Below, in pieces: positions 43,401 to 54,014 of a stretch of DNA of 64,000 nt (position 1 is its first letter; each line of letters begins with the position of its first letter). This DNA is from Euborellia annulipes (Eukaryota; Arthropoda; Insecta; Dermaptera; Anisolabididae): NCBI GenBank assembly GCA_023213315.1, contig JAKCPI010000869.1, forward strand, positions 1-64,000, read 5' to 3'. Below the pieces are notes generated by a model. It saw only the letters and a program-made list of their open reading frames with translations. It ran no database searches and was not told the DNA's origin. The position numbers and the translations under genes are program-made.

Positions 43401-46400
43401 TGCGTCGAGTTTAATCTCAAAATTCATTTTAATTATGTAATATATTTTTAATTAATTTTGGACTTAGTCATAATTTTTTACTGTTTTTATCCACTGTTTA
43501 CGTTTTGCTATTTTCATGTGGCTATCTGGAAATTTATAAAATTTCACTTTCACATCCATTCCAGGGTTCTGAAGTGATGTATTATTACAGCCACGGGTAC
43601 AGCAATTTTTTCTTAAAGTCGACAAACTTCAAATAATCTCAATATATTTAATTAATAATTATTCAAAAATAAATCACATGTTAAATATTTAACAAATCCC
43701 CCGACTAATTAAGATGATTGCCACTAGTTGGCGCAAAGGTCTAGACGCACGGTCCCTATATATTTGTTAATAGACTATATATAGAGAGAAAGTATTGGAT
43801 TCATGTCAAAATATCGATGTCGAGATTTTGATGGATCTTCACGTTTTGAGGTCCCCTGAATCCAAAAAAGTGGTTTTCGCGACATGGTCTGTCTGTGTCT
43901 TGTGTGTGTGTGTGTGTGTGTCTGTGAACAAAATATCTCAAGAACGAAAAGAGCTAGGAGGTTGAAATTTTATATTTAAGTTAGGTACCCACCAAGAGAC
44001 GTGACACGAAGTTTTTGAACAAAATTAGCCAAAGATTACTAGTACTTTACTGATGTAATTTTTCAGTTTTTTTTATTTTAGATTTTCTCAAAATTCGCTC
44101 CAACGATTTTGATTAAAATTCAAAAATCAATTATTTTTTAGATACTCTTTCAAATGTATATTCTCATTTTGCCCTCATAATTGTTTGAAGCACACTTTAC
44201 TCTTTTTACATAGGAAAGATAGGAGAAATGGTTGCCATGGTTAGCAAAATATATTTTTCTATGCTAATAAATTTTACAACTTGAATTCTGCCCTCGGGGC
44301 ATGGCGTAGAGGTTAGCGTGCTAACCTCATATACCAAACGTCGCGGGTTCGGACCCCAGGCAGTCCGATGATTTTATTTAAGCCAATTGGATACCAAATG
44401 GCTTAAATAAGAATGCCTGGACCCCTAATAGATAAATTATTTAATAACGGATATCGTAAAAAGTCTTATATGGCCTGAGTTGCCGAAAAGACTGTATGAA
44501 TGTGTGTGTGAGTGTGAGTGTGAATGAGAAAAAAGTGTGAATGTTTTTGAAAAAAAAAAAAAAAAACTTGAATTCTAATATATCGGAGGAAACTAAATAT
44601 ATAGCGATACAAAAAATCTGATGTGCGACCAGTCACACCAGATTTTTTACTTTCTTATAGAGAGAGAAAGTATTGCAATCATGTCAAAATTTCAATGTCG
44701 AGATTTTTTTTGTTTTGTTATGTCTTCCGATACTAAATTTTTCTTCACTACATCTTTTTCTCAACTTTGTTACTCCCTTTCAAAGTATTGAATAAATTAT
44801 GATAAATAAAAAATTTAATAAAATCCAAAAGCACATGACTACTTTAACCTTATCAATAAATAAATAAATAAATATTTAAATATAACAATATAACATTATT
44901 TGTTATTTAAACAATATCTTCAAAGAAAATTCCCACGAAATGTTTAGTTAAAAACAACTAATACTTGTCATAGACCAACGATTTCGATAATATCTAATTT
45001 TTTTCATTCATTATTAGCTGGTAAAAAAATTATTTTAAAAAATTTTTCATCCATAAACATCTATTAGAGCCTAAAAGACTAGGTGGACCTTGAATTGTCA
45101 TATATATAATTAGTAGATTTATCTAATAGAAAGAAAAAAAATGCTTAAAACATTCATCATAAGCAAATTAGAAGAGTTAAATTTTAATTTCATTAAAATC
45201 ACCTTCGATTTTTTAGAATTGAGTGAAATGTTTATATAATGAGTAGAAGAGGGGGAGGAGGTGTTAATTAAAGGAAATAGAAAAAAACATCTTAATTTAT
45301 GGATGAAGTAATAACTAATATTTATTTATCTTATATCTACTTGTAATAAAAAGAGATAGTTATCATTTCCTTATTTTATTTATTTGTAAATAATATGATT
45401 AAATTATTGTTAATTATGAAAAATTTTAAATTCCCAAAGTCATTCAAAAATATCAATAAAATATACAATAATTATAATTTGTTATCAACTCCATCCTATA
45501 GATAAAAACATGGGGGAAACAAGGGCATTGTTTCGGTTTTGTTTAAAGTCATCTTTGGAAATTTAAGTTGTTATCTTTTGCTATACTAGAAAGAGATCAT
45601 CAAAATTCCGACATTTAAATACGATTTTTTAAATACGATTTTCTCTCTTGTATTTGAAAAAATTTGTTTATTAAAACTTTTGTGGTTGGTATACGTATTA
45701 TTATTATGAGAATCTTTAATTTTAGACCCATTTTGTATTATTTATTAAAATTATAATTATATACTGAAGAACGTTTCGATTTCTTATTCTGCAGTATTTA
45801 TAGAGGTGAAATTTTTTTTTTTAGAAATCTAATAGAAGGTACTTATAAGTCTTTTCCATTGAATTAAAAAATAATGTCTGTAAAATTTGAATTCATTTGT
45901 AAAACAGAAACACGTGGCCCGTCGCCTTTGAACTTTGAAATTTTCAAAATTTTATTAAAAAAAAAGCATTCCTATTCTTCCCAATTAATTTCAAATTCAA
46001 ATAAAACTAGAAATTATGATAGAATAAAGGCAAGAGCCTTTAATTCTGATTCTAAAGAGAGATAGATTAAATTGTATCATCTGTCAAAGTTCCTTAGCAT
46101 AAATCAGTTCATATTTCTTTTTCATTTCATTTTTCAATTATATTTTTCTTTTTAATAAATAATTAATACAAAATGTGGTCTATAATTAAAAACTTCCATA
46201 ATAATTGAAAAAATTTGTTATACGAAATGAAGTTTTTTATATTATTTTAAGACCTCTTTCGAGTATAGTAAAAATTACGAAAGTAGAGGGTTAAAAAATG
46301 AGTGAACTGCTAGGTTTATTTCAAATTATTATACTGTATAAGCTTACGCTTCGGTCATATATAGGATGATTTTAAAACCAAGCCATTGTTAGGATATTAT

Positions 46401-49400
46401 CCTGATTTTATTAATTAGAATAGATTTTTGGCATTACAAGCATAAAAGAAGTATTTAGCTAATAACTAATTTGTGTTTGATACAAGGAGAGAGTAAATCC
46501 ATTCACTTTTGTTGAGCTAATAGATTCACTCTCTGTCCATGATAATACATCTTTTATGTTTATATTGCCAAAAAATAACAATAGCTTGTCCCTGATCCGA
46601 ACATCGGCCCTGGCTTTTATTGTGTGTATTAATAAAAAAGTGAATTAAAACTAGCTGCATAGTTAAAATTAAAAATTAAATTTAGATAATTACATTCAAC
46701 GGCTCCAAAGGTGCTTTAAAATAAAGCGAAACGTCAACAGCTAGTAAATTATTATTTTAAATAAGAAATTTGGCTACATTTCCTTCTAGAAATCTCAGAA
46801 AAGGATTTTAGAAATAAATTCACAATTGGTCATTTCGGTTGCCTATCTTCCAGATACCAAATATTTATGCAATAAAGAGTTAGACTCAAAGATCACCTCA
46901 GAACTAATTTGAATAAATAATATTTCTTCCTTATGTAATTTAAAAAATTTTATACCATCCCCTCATTCATTACAATGATTAAAAAACGTATGAGTAAATA
47001 AAAATATTTACTATTAATGCTGCAAATTTTTTAAAATAAAAAATATACTGAAATGACAGAATTTATAAATGAATATGACAAACCTATTATCATTGAAATC
47101 ATCCAAGCTAAAAATCATAACTCAGATAAGAGAGATTCTATGGAAAAATTAGCTAGCGCAACAACGATGAAGGCCTTGACTATCAGAAGAGGAATATGGA
47201 AAATTTTATTATAATTATTATTAATTAAATTAAAATTAAAAAAAAAAGTATTCTATTTTTAAAATGACAAGACTAAAAAATATGAATAAACATTGATACA
47301 AATAAACATAAAATGCAAAGAGAGAATGGAAATATGATATGAAAAATTGAAAGTAGAGGGAGAAACAAGAAAATATGCGACAGAAGAGAGCCTCGATGGG
47401 GAGGACCACAGCAAGGTGGGGGCAATCGCAATTAACGATATATTACTTAAAAAGACAAAATAATGAACAGAGCCACAGAGATCTGTGTTGTTAAGCAACG
47501 CTGAAAATTGGGATAGATGGCCAGCGAGAGACAAGACTGTGGAACGCTTGCCGGTAGCTAAAGTATTTTCTACGATATAATAAATTTGTAAAATCAAATG
47601 GGCTCAACAGCCGAAAAAAATGCGAAATAAGTTTTCCAAATAGAACAATTAAAGACTTTAGATAAAATAAATAATCAACAGGTGCACCTAGTCAAAGAGC
47701 TCTCTGGACTTGAAAATTTTTTTTTTTTAATTTTTCTTTTTTTTTTTACTCTTACAAAATATTTCTTTTTAAATTCACAGAGAAAAATAAAAGAATTATG
47801 TCGAAAGTTGTGTTCTGTGCTTGTCACACTAGATTTTTCGTGTCGACATATATTTAGTTTTCGACATTATGGTACATTGGAATTCAAGATATAAAATTTA
47901 TAAACACGGGAATTTTGTTTTCATATTGTTTTAATTTTGTATTGTGTATATTAATTTGAAAAATAAGTATTTTGTAGAAGTTTTGGCCCAATGGCGTGAG
48001 GCTAAACGGGCGAAAAAAAAAAATCTCGAGAAAATATTTATATTTTATTACCATGGGGTTTCTCGTATCTTCCCCATGAAGTACAAGAGCAGGGGCGTAT
48101 ATAAGGGAGGCCGAGGGCCCCCCCCCCCCCCCCGAAATTTCCCAAACACATGTACATATATAGGGATATACAGACATCAGCGCAACAAATTTTTCTGCAG
48201 GGTGGAAAACTGATTCCGCAAAAGAAAAAATGTTCCGCAAAAAATTTCGTGTGGAAAAAAAATTGTTTCTTAAAAAAAAATTTTTCTCAAAAAAATTTTT
48301 TTGAGTTCGGGCCCCCCCCCCCCCCGAAAAAAATTTCTATATACGCCCCTGTACAAGAGTAAAGTGGTCTTCAGAGGATTTAAATGGCAAAATGTGAATA
48401 TACATTTTAAAGAGCATCTAAAAAATAATTGATTTATGAATTTCAATCAAAATCGTTAGAGCAAATTTTGAAAAATTCGAATAAAACTGATAAAAGTGCA
48501 TCAGTAAAGTACTAGTAATCTTTGGTCGATTTTGATTAAAAGCTTATTTTCACACCTCAAAGAAGTGTCTAATTTAAATATAAAATAATTCGAAGAGAAG
48601 TTGCTGTTGATGTTATGGAATGGAAAAGAACAAGTACAGGTGCAGCAAATGAAGAGAGCCTTTGGATGCCAAATGCCGAAAAAGGAGACGTTTCGGACAA
48701 AATTTATTTATTTTATAAAAATATACATGCGCACAAATTCGTGCCAAAACAACAATGACAACTTTGTGCCTAATTAATTTATAAGCCAAGTAAGATTCAT
48801 TGTAATTGAATTTCGCAACTGTGTTGTTTATTTAAAATTTGTATATTTTTGTAGCGAGGACTGAAGATGGACAAATAAATTTTGTCCGAAACGTCTCCTT
48901 TTCGGCATTTAGCATCCAAAGGCTCTCTTCATTTGCTGCACCTGTACTTATTCTTTTCCATTCCTTAAATATAAAATTTCAACTTCGTAGCTCAATTCCT
49001 TCATGCTTAAAATTGAACACAGAGAGACACAGACACACAGACATGTCGCGAAAACCACTTTTTTGGATTCAGGGGACCTCAAAACGTGTATATCCATCAA
49101 AATATCAACATCGAATTTTTGACATGAATCCAATACTTTCTCTCTATATATATATTAACAATAATAGAGGTAAGAGAAAGTAAAATAGAAGAAACTAAGT
49201 ATGCTACGACGATTTCCTCGTATAAAAAGTCCCTATTTGAATATTTTGAAAAAATTTTTACCTTAAATTCACGCATTTCTATAAAGCTAACATGATATCT
49301 ATTATTATTATAAAAAATATTTAATTTTATTTGTATTGTACTTACACTATGAATCAACCGTTTGACAATCCTTGGAAAAGCGATCCATCCTAAGAGGATG

Positions 49401-49477
49401 CCCAACACGACGAGGACAATTCCCCCACTGATAAACAGGATAGATGTTATTTTTCGATGTCGAAATTGCATTATCAT
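31446..49477 (-). CDS. CD36 / scavenger receptor class B family protein
   Basis: Ten coding exons on the minus strand: 49477-49346, 38128-37971, 37897-37747, 37313-37208, 35138-34975, 34903-34611, 34538-34363, 34292-34174, 32737-32612 and 31793-31446, joining in frame to 590 residues. The N-terminal membrane segment (about 11-34) is followed by WIAFPRIV, then the signature IWKKPPIPLTLKVYFFNITN and EIGPYAYK; later NVRNLLFDG, cysteines including CFC and the PHFLWGE and YIDLEP segments of the ectodomain, and a second membrane segment near 499-519. This is the two-pass layout of CD36-family receptors, which bind lipoproteins, fatty acids or apoptotic cells at the cell surface or lysosome. The cytoplasmic tail (~70 residues) is longer than in many members. 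Which paralogue (SCARB, SNMP or croquemort-like) is unclear. An AG acceptor lies directly before the ATG, so a non-coding first exon is expected. Confidence 0.92.
31947..32424. mobile_element. hAT-type MITE in a CD36 intron (478 bp)
   Basis: Ends CAGAGCTG and CAGCTCTG in inverted orientation, with many internal AGTACT and CAGTACC motifs that act as subterminal repeats. Flanked by GGAGTAGG (31939-31946) and GGAGTTGG (32425-32432), an 8-bp target duplication with one mismatch, as expected for hAT. No transposase. Confidence 0.75.
33055..33173. mobile_element. Small hAT-type MITE nested in a larger hAT element
   Basis: Starts CATGGGCGTAACT and ends AGTTACGCCCATG, perfect 13-bp inverted ends. 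Flanks CTCGTTAT and TTCGTTAC are an imperfect 8-bp duplication. A single matching end is found at 62897. Confidence 0.65.
33317..33674. mobile_element. hAT-type MITE 'CAGGGGCGTATAT', copy 1 (358 bp)
   Basis: Ends CAGGGGCGTATAT and ATATACGCCCCTG in inverted orientation, followed inward by G- or C-runs. Identical AAATAAAA lies on both sides (33309-33316, 33675-33682). Nested inside 32841-34100, so it is younger than that element. Confidence 0.75.
35244..35990. repeat. Palindrome within a palindrome, with hammerhead-like motifs
   Basis: Outer arms about 35244-35340 and 35884-35990 share TTGATGATGAGTAGCAGGAT and its complement. Inner arms 35398-35500 and 35594-35715 share GGAATGGAAAAGAGC and the complement of GCAGCAAATAAAGAGAGCC. 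Hammerhead-like motifs face outward: minus CTGAGGA...GAAACGTC (35500-35466), plus CTGAGGA...GGAACGTC (35612-35646), plus CTGAAGA with stem GGTCTC/GAGACC and GAAATGTT (35888-35919), and a minus-strand copy at 35334-35309 with GGAACGT. Several cores carry a substitution. An inner element has inserted into an older outer one. All in a CD36 intron. Confidence 0.6.
36034..36332. mobile_element. Possible MITE (~299 bp)
   Basis: GGGGCATTCCACACTAAG at the left and TTGGGTTGGAATGCACC at the right are imperfect inverted ends. The interior is A/T-rich and non-coding. In the intron between CD36 exons 4 and 5. Confidence 0.4.
36333..37207. other. Intron sequence without recognised content
   Basis: Part of the CD36 intron between exons 4 and 5. 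AT-rich, with a short GC-rich patch near 37005-37030 (GCGGCCGAGGGCAGGGGGG) of unknown origin. Confidence 0.35.
38247..38350 (-). repeat. tRNA-derived SINE head (family S3)
   Basis: Minus strand GGTCCGGTGGCCTGGTGCAA, TGGATAGCACGCC as A box, then GGCGGAGATCCTGGGTTCGA and TTCCCGG as a B box with a good T-arm. The match to a tRNA is closer than in S1 or S2, but the acceptor stem does not close, so it is not called a tRNA gene. A 3' part recurs at 62920-63045. Confidence 0.5.
38750..39165 (-). repeat. Interspersed repeat family R1, partial copy
   Basis: Minus-strand fragment of a ~650-bp family: TTTTGAGGTCCCCTGAATCC, GTGGTTTTCGCGACATGGTC, a GT-rich microsatellite and the TTTCTCAAAATTCGCTCCAA segment. 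Diverged, no coding. Family ends are marked by CTTTCTCTTACC and GAGAGAAAGTA. Confidence 0.55.
39424..39500 (-). repeat. tRNA-like sequence (family S4)
   Basis: Minus strand: GTGCTGTGGTCTAGTGGTAA, GGGCAC, and GGATCCGTGGTTCAACTCCC. It has A- and B-box-like parts but a poorly paired acceptor stem. A relative lies at 58950-59030, so it is treated as a SINE head rather than a working tRNA. Confidence 0.4.
39501..40460. other. CD36 intron 1 sequence without recognised content
   Basis: AT-rich, non-coding by eye. An A-run at about 40009-40028 is the only simple repeat of note. Confidence 0.35.
40467..40740. repeat. Palindrome with a hammerhead-like remnant at its centre
   Basis: Arms 40467-40570 and 40630-40740 are inverted copies with moderate divergence (TTCTTGATGAGCCGCAGTG against CCTGCGGCTCATCAAGAA). 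The spacer contains CTGACGA, GATCCAGGATC and GAAC (about 40579-40602), a hammerhead-like core without the final ACGTC. Probably an old member of the palindromic set. Confidence 0.45.
40960..41012 (-). repeat. Single hAT-type end
   Basis: Minus strand ACAGTGGCGTCGTTTTTGGG, then a G-run, resembles the ends of non-autonomous hAT elements. The matching left end could not be found. Confidence 0.35.
41013..42540. other. CD36 intron 1 sequence without recognised content
   Basis: AT-rich. A CTTTCTCTTACCTCTATA fragment of family R1 sits near 41961-41978. A 65-codon ORF at 42132-42329 shows no family features and is not called. Confidence 0.35.
42541..43197 (+). repeat. Interspersed repeat family R1, near-complete copy
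   Basis: Starts TTTACTTTCTCTTACCTATG, continues GAGAGAAAGTATTGG, TTCACGTTTTGAGGTCCCCT, GTGGTTTTCGCGACATGGTC, a GT microsatellite, TTTTGCCCTCAAAATTG and GGTTGCCATGGTTAC. It ends in a hairpin unit (43104-43197) where AAAATCTGGTGTGAC and GTCACACCAGATTTTTT enclose CTTACCTTCGGTAATCG. No ORF of note. Copies at 43774, 55275 (plus) and 38750, 47800, 56565 (minus). Probably a non-autonomous DNA element; class unknown. Confidence 0.65.
43774..44665 (+). repeat. Interspersed repeat family R1, copy split by a SINE
   Basis: R1 sequence from 43774 to 44289 and again from about 44566 to 44660, where the CTGGTGTG/CACACCAG hairpin end occurs. The two parts are separated by the S1 SINE at 44290-44565, so the SINE is younger. 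Confidence 0.6.
44290..44565 (+). mobile_element. tRNA-derived SINE (family S1), full-length
   Basis: GCCCTCGGGGCATGGCGTAG head, GGGTTCGGACCCCAGGCAGT B box, then TTTAAGCCAATTGGATACC and its inverted partner, GGCCTGAGTTGCCGAAAAGAC, a GTGTGTGAG stretch and a long A-tail. Perfect 11-bp target duplication ACTTGAATTCT at 44279-44289 and 44566-44576. Confidence 0.8.
44666..46420. other. CD36 intron 1 sequence without recognised content
   Basis: AT-rich. An ORF at 45874-46065 (63 residues) has no recognised features. No repeat shared with other parts of the window was noticed. Confidence 0.35.
46427..46576. repeat. Imperfect hairpin
   Basis: Segments around TTTTTGGCATTACAAGCATAA (46425-46447) and GGAGAGAGTAAATC (46486-46499) recur as diverged complements at 46518-46576. 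Looks like an old palindromic element. No hammerhead core was recognised inside it. Confidence 0.35.
46690..46745 (+). repeat. Hammerhead-like remnant
   Basis: GCTTTAAAATAAAGC hairpin followed by GAAACGTCAACAG at 46711-46738. The CTGANGA box is replaced by CTCCAAA, so only stem II and the 3' half resemble the family. Confidence 0.3.
48090..48351. mobile_element. hAT-type MITE 'CAGGGGCGTATAT', copy 2 (262 bp)
   Basis: Same ends as 33317-33674. Perfect 8-bp duplication TACAAGAG at 48082-48089 and 48352-48359, inside family R1 where uninterrupted copies read GTACAAGAGTAAAG. This fixes the insertion site exactly. Confidence 0.8.
48617..48964. repeat. Palindromic hammerhead element in R1
   Basis: Arms 48617-48711 and 48873-48964 are inverted copies (GGAATGGAAAAGAACAAGTA at the left, its complement at the right). 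The same family forms the inner palindrome at 35398-35715. The left arm has lost the CTGANGA half of its motif; the right arm keeps an intact one. Confidence 0.6.
48857..48899 (+). ncRNA. Hammerhead ribozyme motif, intact core
   Basis: CTGAAGA (48861-48867), stem II GGAC...GTCC, GAAACGTC (48888-48895). AGGA (48857-48860) pairs with TCCT (48896-48899), so stem I is complete. ACGT allows dimeric stem III. Confidence 0.6.
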
Positions 49478-49559
49478 CTGAAAAGGATTAAATAAGGATT
49501 AATTATTTTAAATATTAATACATGAGGGAGAAAAGTGGACCGACTAAAAACAGTTACGA

Positions 49560-50680
49560 ATTCGTGTCGTCCAGTAATAACTGTCATTAATACATTTTTT
49601 TTTAATTATTTATTTAAAACGAAGATGAATAAAATGTGAAACGCCCCCCCCCCCCCGGTATATGATATAAATATATACTATTTATATTAATACCATAACC
49701 CTTAAATGGCCGAAAGGGGAAAAAATAAATAAAATGTAAATTCGAGAAAAATTTAATTTAGATGAACCTTAAGGAACCTTTTTCAAAAAATTCACAAAGA
49801 TTTGGAACAATTAAAAATCGAAAAGTTTTTTAACAAAACTTTTCAACCTCTTGGTCCAAATTCCTTTAATATTTTAACAAATAAAAAAAATCTTCTCGAT
49901 GGATACGATCCCAAGTTTCCCACTGAAGTTATTTAAATTAAGTATAAAGTATAATATTTATTTTCGCACCTTTTATATTTGATGATTTTTTTTTAAATTA
50001 ATCTTGTCTTCTTTACCACTCGCAACCAATAAGCTATCGCTTTTTAGAATAGTCCGAATGGTTCATGACTTGCCGAGGAAGAACCTAAAAATAGAATATT
50101 TTTTTTAAAATAAATATAAACAATAGATCATTTTCTCATTTTAGTCAGGAAAAGAAAGAGATACATTTGCTTTTCTTATGACCAGGACTGTACTTTAAGG
50201 GATGAAAGACAGAACAGCAGATTTCGAGTGAAAAAAAGAGTATAGTTAAATTTCTTCTCTAGCTTTGTTAAAATTGTTTAACCTTTTCTAGCATTTTGAG
50301 TGTAAAAATTATAGACAAAATCGTTCGAATTTTTTTTTTTTTTTTTTTTTTTGTTAACCCGTATTTAAAAAAAGCATATTTTGGCCGGAAAGACAAGTCG
50401 TAAATAGTGTTAAAAAAAAATAAAAAAAGTAGAAGATCTCGGGCTAAAACCGGAGGGTTGTCAGTTCTGATGAAGGGTATAAATTTTTTTTTTTTTTTTT
50501 TGATCGATTAAATATAGATATGAAATAAAAATAATCCAATAACAAGTTATTAGATTAGATAGATAAGATACTTTAGATATGCACAACTAAGGTAATTTTT
50601 TATTCACTAATAAATAAATTTTAGATTATCAATAATGACATTTGTCAACATCTCTAACCGGGTGGGGAAGGAAAATAAGA
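49560..50680. other. AT-rich interval upstream of the CD36 start codon
   Basis: Contains a S1-like TTAAATGGCCGAAAGGGG fragment near 49700 and long T-runs (50330-50352, 50487-50501). On the minus strand TTTTTAG followed by GTTCTTCCTCGGCAAG near 50088 could be a 5' UTR exon start, but no donor is certain. Confidence 0.3.
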
Positions 50681-50689
50681 AAGTGGAAG

Positions 50690-50765
50690 ATACACCAGCC
50701 TTAATTGGGGTAATTCGTGGTTGCCATCTACGTACCAGCAAAACATGAGCTCCTGAGTGGATTTA
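50690..50765 (-). repeat. RTE-tail-sharing repeat, 5' head fragment
   Basis: Minus strand CTCAGGAGCTCATGTTTTGC, GGTACGTAGATGGCAACCAC: the diverged head of the repeat seen at 22180-22421 and 54488-54706. Confidence 0.4.
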
Positions 50766-50884
50766 TTTGGTCCTGGATTGGTTACCGATATTTTAATAAA
50801 ATTTGCCACATATAAAATTCATGAGATATTGACGTCTTTATTTTGACTCATTGGGCGCTTTTGCAAGAAATATTTGTTGATAAA

Positions 50885-51111
50885 CCCTCGGGCTTGGCGT
50901 AGTTGGTAGCGCGCTTGTCTTGTATCCCAAGGGTCGAGTGTTCGAATCCCAGGCAGTCCGATGATTTTATTTAAGCCATTTGGATACCTGCACCCCAATA
51001 TATATATTTTCATAATAAAGGTTATCGTTTAAAGTCTTAAATGGCCTAAGTTGCCGAAAAGACTGTGTATATGTGAATGTGAATGGGAAAAAGTGTGTTA
51101 AAAAAAAAAAA
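50885..51111 (+). mobile_element. tRNA-derived SINE (family S1)
   Basis: CCCTCGGGCTTGGCGTAGTT head, GTGTTCGAATCCC B box, AGGCAGTCCGATGATTTTAT, the GGCCTAAGTTGCCGAAAAGAC tail and an A-run. Perfect 11-bp target duplication TTGTTGATAAA at 50874-50884 and 51112-51122. Confidence 0.8.
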
Positions 51112-51568
51112 TTGTTGATAAAGAGTTTTTTCACAAAATCTGTTTATCCAACTTATGAGGTCTGATATAAAAATCTGGTGTGATTGGTCGCACTTTCTCT
51201 TACCTTCGGTAATTGAAAGTTATGTTATGTGCTTATCATGCCAAATTTTTTTTGTCGACATATATAATATATAGTTTATTAAAATATATGAATAATGGTA
51301 GAATTAAAGGGAGTTGATAAATGACTCGCAAATGGTCATAAAAATTCTATTCTAGATATTACTCTCTGCTCAAGCTTCATTTAATCTATAAAGTCTTTAA
51401 TAAATTGTTTTCAATTATTTTAATAACGATATTATCCGAGGAAAAGAACAAAAACGTTATCAACAAAGAGGAGTTGAAATAGTCGATTTTTAACCCTAAA
51501 CAAGATAGGTACTTGAATTATAAAATAATTAGATAGGTCTATCAATTAATTTGAATAAATGGCTGGAT

Positions 51569-51770
51569 AACGAATTGCCGTACAACAAATATTAAATAAT
51601 GAAGAAAAAAACAAAAAAGAAGAAATTTTACATGATAAAACTAAGCGCACAAAGAGAGCGATTCGCAAAAATTCGACTGACATATTAAATATATTCCGTC
51701 AAAAAAAAGAAGGGTACATTGCCCAGAAGTGGACAGAAAGGGGAAAGCGAAAAACATACCTAAGCAAATA
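51569..51770 (+). other. Unassigned Lys/Arg-rich open stretch
   Basis: About 66 codons open to a TAG (…QQILNNEEKNKKEEILHD…KKEGYIAQKWTERGKRKTYL…). The residue pattern is more protein-like than most chance ORFs here. It has no in-frame ATG at its start and no known motif. It may be a transposon remnant or chance. Confidence 0.2.
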
Positions 51771-51869
51771 GGCCCTATCTATTCAATATTATATTATTAA
51801 TATTTTGGAAATTATCACAGCGCGAAAAAAAGCTGTACAGTTGACGCCACAAATGCCTGATGTACGTTT

Positions 51870-52120
51870 TTTTTAAATTTCCCTTTTCGGCTGCAGAGGC
51901 CATTAGGATTTTAATTCATGTATATTTTAATTTGACAATACCAATAGCTTCAGGAGGACGTTCAACAGGCGGATTCGTCGGGGTCACAGGGAGCCTTTGG
52001 ATTAGGCAACCAAAATGCTTAGAAGTCGGACGTGTTGTGATCTTAAAGGGCCCCCCGAGGCTAGACTAGAGTTGTTGACAAATGTCAATAATAATAGTCT
52101 TAAAAGCCACGGGGCGCGGG
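51870..52120. repeat. SINE-like remnant
   Basis: TTCGGCTGCAGAGGCCATTA recalls the 3' part of family S2. A G-rich stretch around 52050 and GGACCCAGGCAGTCCGTTGA (52110-52129) recalls the S1 middle. Too diverged to delimit. Confidence 0.3.
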
Positions 52121-52310
52121 ACCCAGGCAGTCCGTTGAATTTATTTAAATCATTTATGTCTCGACATCGAATCATAAAATTTTTCTCTATATATAGTGTA
52201 TACATATATAGGTAGAGAAAGTAAAAAATAGTTTTTGAAATGTTTGTAGATGATAAGATTTTAAAAAATATTTCTGATTTAATTTTAAAATTTTGCAAGA
52301 CGGTTTAAAC

Positions 52311-52841
52311 CAGGGGTGGGCAAATACTTTTAAGCGCGGGCCAAAATGAAATTTTCAAAATGTCTCCCGGGCCGCAGGACTATACCGCGTACGCTTTCCA
52401 CACCCGAATGTTTTGGGTGGAGTTTTTCCCTGCCCAAGAAGTTTTTTAGGCAAAAACACTCTAAGTATCATTTTAAAGCATTTGGACAAAGAAATTTGAC
52501 AGTTAATAATAGATAATAGTAATAATAAATTGTCTTACTTGGGTGTACATGCGAACAATTTTTGCCCAGTAAAATATGTCACGTAATTTTTAAAGAAATA
52601 TGATCCATTATATTAAATTAATGGTCATTAAATAAATCAGTTAATGTCGAACAGACCTAGTATGTTGCGTACATAAAAGTAGTGATATGGTTACGGCTCT
52701 TCGAAATTATAATACTCTATTATTTATATATTTTATTATTTATACTGTTGATTTCAACAAAATCGCATAAAAGGGATTTTTCAACGTAAAGTAAGCAAAA
52801 GGGCCGGATCCGGCCCGCGGGCCGGCTTTTGCCCACCCCTG
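52311..52841. mobile_element. hAT-type non-autonomous element (531 bp)
   Basis: Ends CAGGGGTGGGCAAA and TTTGCCCACCCCTG in inverted orientation (the left reads CAGGGGTGGGCAAATA). Perfect 8-bp duplication GTTTAAAC at 52303-52310 and 52842-52849; the target is itself a palindrome. CAGGGGTGGGCAA ends are typical of hAT. Interior has GGGCCGG-rich patches near the ends and no transposase. Confidence 0.8.
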
Positions 52842-53349
52842 GTTTAAACCGTCAACAAAACAAAAACGTAAATAAAATTGTGATTGTGTTTGCACCTGAT
52901 GAAGGCCATAGAAAAAATGATCAAAACGTTGAATCTTATATAAATAATTCACCGTATAGCCAAAAGGAATTATTTTTATTTAAAAACAATAACTGTGAAA
53001 ACTCAAACTCGGGAAGGTTTAAATATTTCAGAGTTTCTGCCACATGATGACATTTTAATAAATATTTTTAAAAATTTGAATGACAAGATACTGCGATTGA
53101 GCTAACATAAAAACAATTTGCATAAATATCTTAGGAAATTTTTTTTTTCAAATGAACTAATATCTAAAAAAAAAAAACCAAGCTATACAATTTTATTTTC
53201 TTTTTATCCTTTTGCATCTTATCGCTTAAGGCAATATTTTGAATTAATTGCTTAAAAAATAAAACAGACCCGCCCGCCTGTGGGGGAACCAAATATTTTC
53301 TAAAAGTCCAAATAGATATCGTTTAGATAAGATAATAGGAGCGTCTTAC

Positions 53350-53480
53350 CCAAAATCAGCGAATGCGATCTCAACACGCGACACACGAGTTAAAAAAGCC
53401 TAGTGTAGTTCGAGGTCCCGTCACTTACTGGCCGCCTGGCTACCTGACTACCTGCCTGCCTGCCATCGTCCAGCACTCCC
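53350..53480 (-). promoter_or_regulatory. Possible first non-coding exon / promoter region of the CD36-family gene
   Basis: A less AT-rich block with repeated CCTGCCTG and GGCAGG motifs ends on the minus strand in TTTTGG|GTAAGACG, a strong donor. CD36 exon 1 starts with an acceptor right before its ATG, so it needs an upstream non-coding exon; this is the best candidate upstream, 3.9 kb away. The start cannot be fixed. Confidence 0.35.
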
Positions 53481-53765
53481 TCCCCCACTCCTTCCAACAA
53501 ACATAAACAAAAAAAACCCATCTTTTTATTACTCCACGTTAAATAGCCGAGTTGACGTCAAATACGAGACTCATACATCTAGAAAAATCTCTTTTTGCTC
53601 TTTTTAATCAAAAAAATGTCAAATCTTGATAATAAATAAATATAGATTTAATTTATATTTTCTTTCCAGTTAGGTACTGTTGCTTCACTTCTAATTAACT
53701 AGTTCTCACTCGGATAAGACTTTCGAGAGTTTTTACATCTAGTTAAGCTAATCAAATGGTTAAAT

Positions 53766-54014
53766 GGACCCTGTTACGAATTAATGTGTCAAGCGCCAGC
53801 TACCGAGTTTTGAGAAAATTAACATTAAAGTTTTTTGTTTACATTGGATTATATATAATTTTTTTTGTCATTTGTGCAAGTAACATTAAATATAAATTTT
53901 TTTAGGACATATTTCATAAAAAATACTTTTAATTATAGCATTTGAAAAAATATTCCGTGCTTAACTCAATTTTTAATTTTTTGGCGCTTGACACTCTAAT
54001 GTATAACAGGGTCC
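53766..54014. mobile_element. MITE 'GGACCCTG', copy 3 (249 bp)
   Basis: Same inverted ends and interior as 7746-7993 and 10105-10353. Flanks AAAT on both sides are a possible 4-bp duplication. Confidence 0.65.

Larger units (their letters stand above)
47800..49190 (-). repeat. Interspersed repeat family R1, minus copy with two nested insertions
   Basis: R1 sequence in antisense at about 47800-48089, 48352-48575 and 48966-49190. It is interrupted by a hAT-type MITE (48090-48351) and by a palindromic hammerhead element (about 48590-48965). The left end contains the CTGGTGTG hairpin remnant; the right end is GAGAGAAAGTA/CTTTCTCTTACC. It overlaps the splice donor side of CD36 intron 1. Confidence 0.6.
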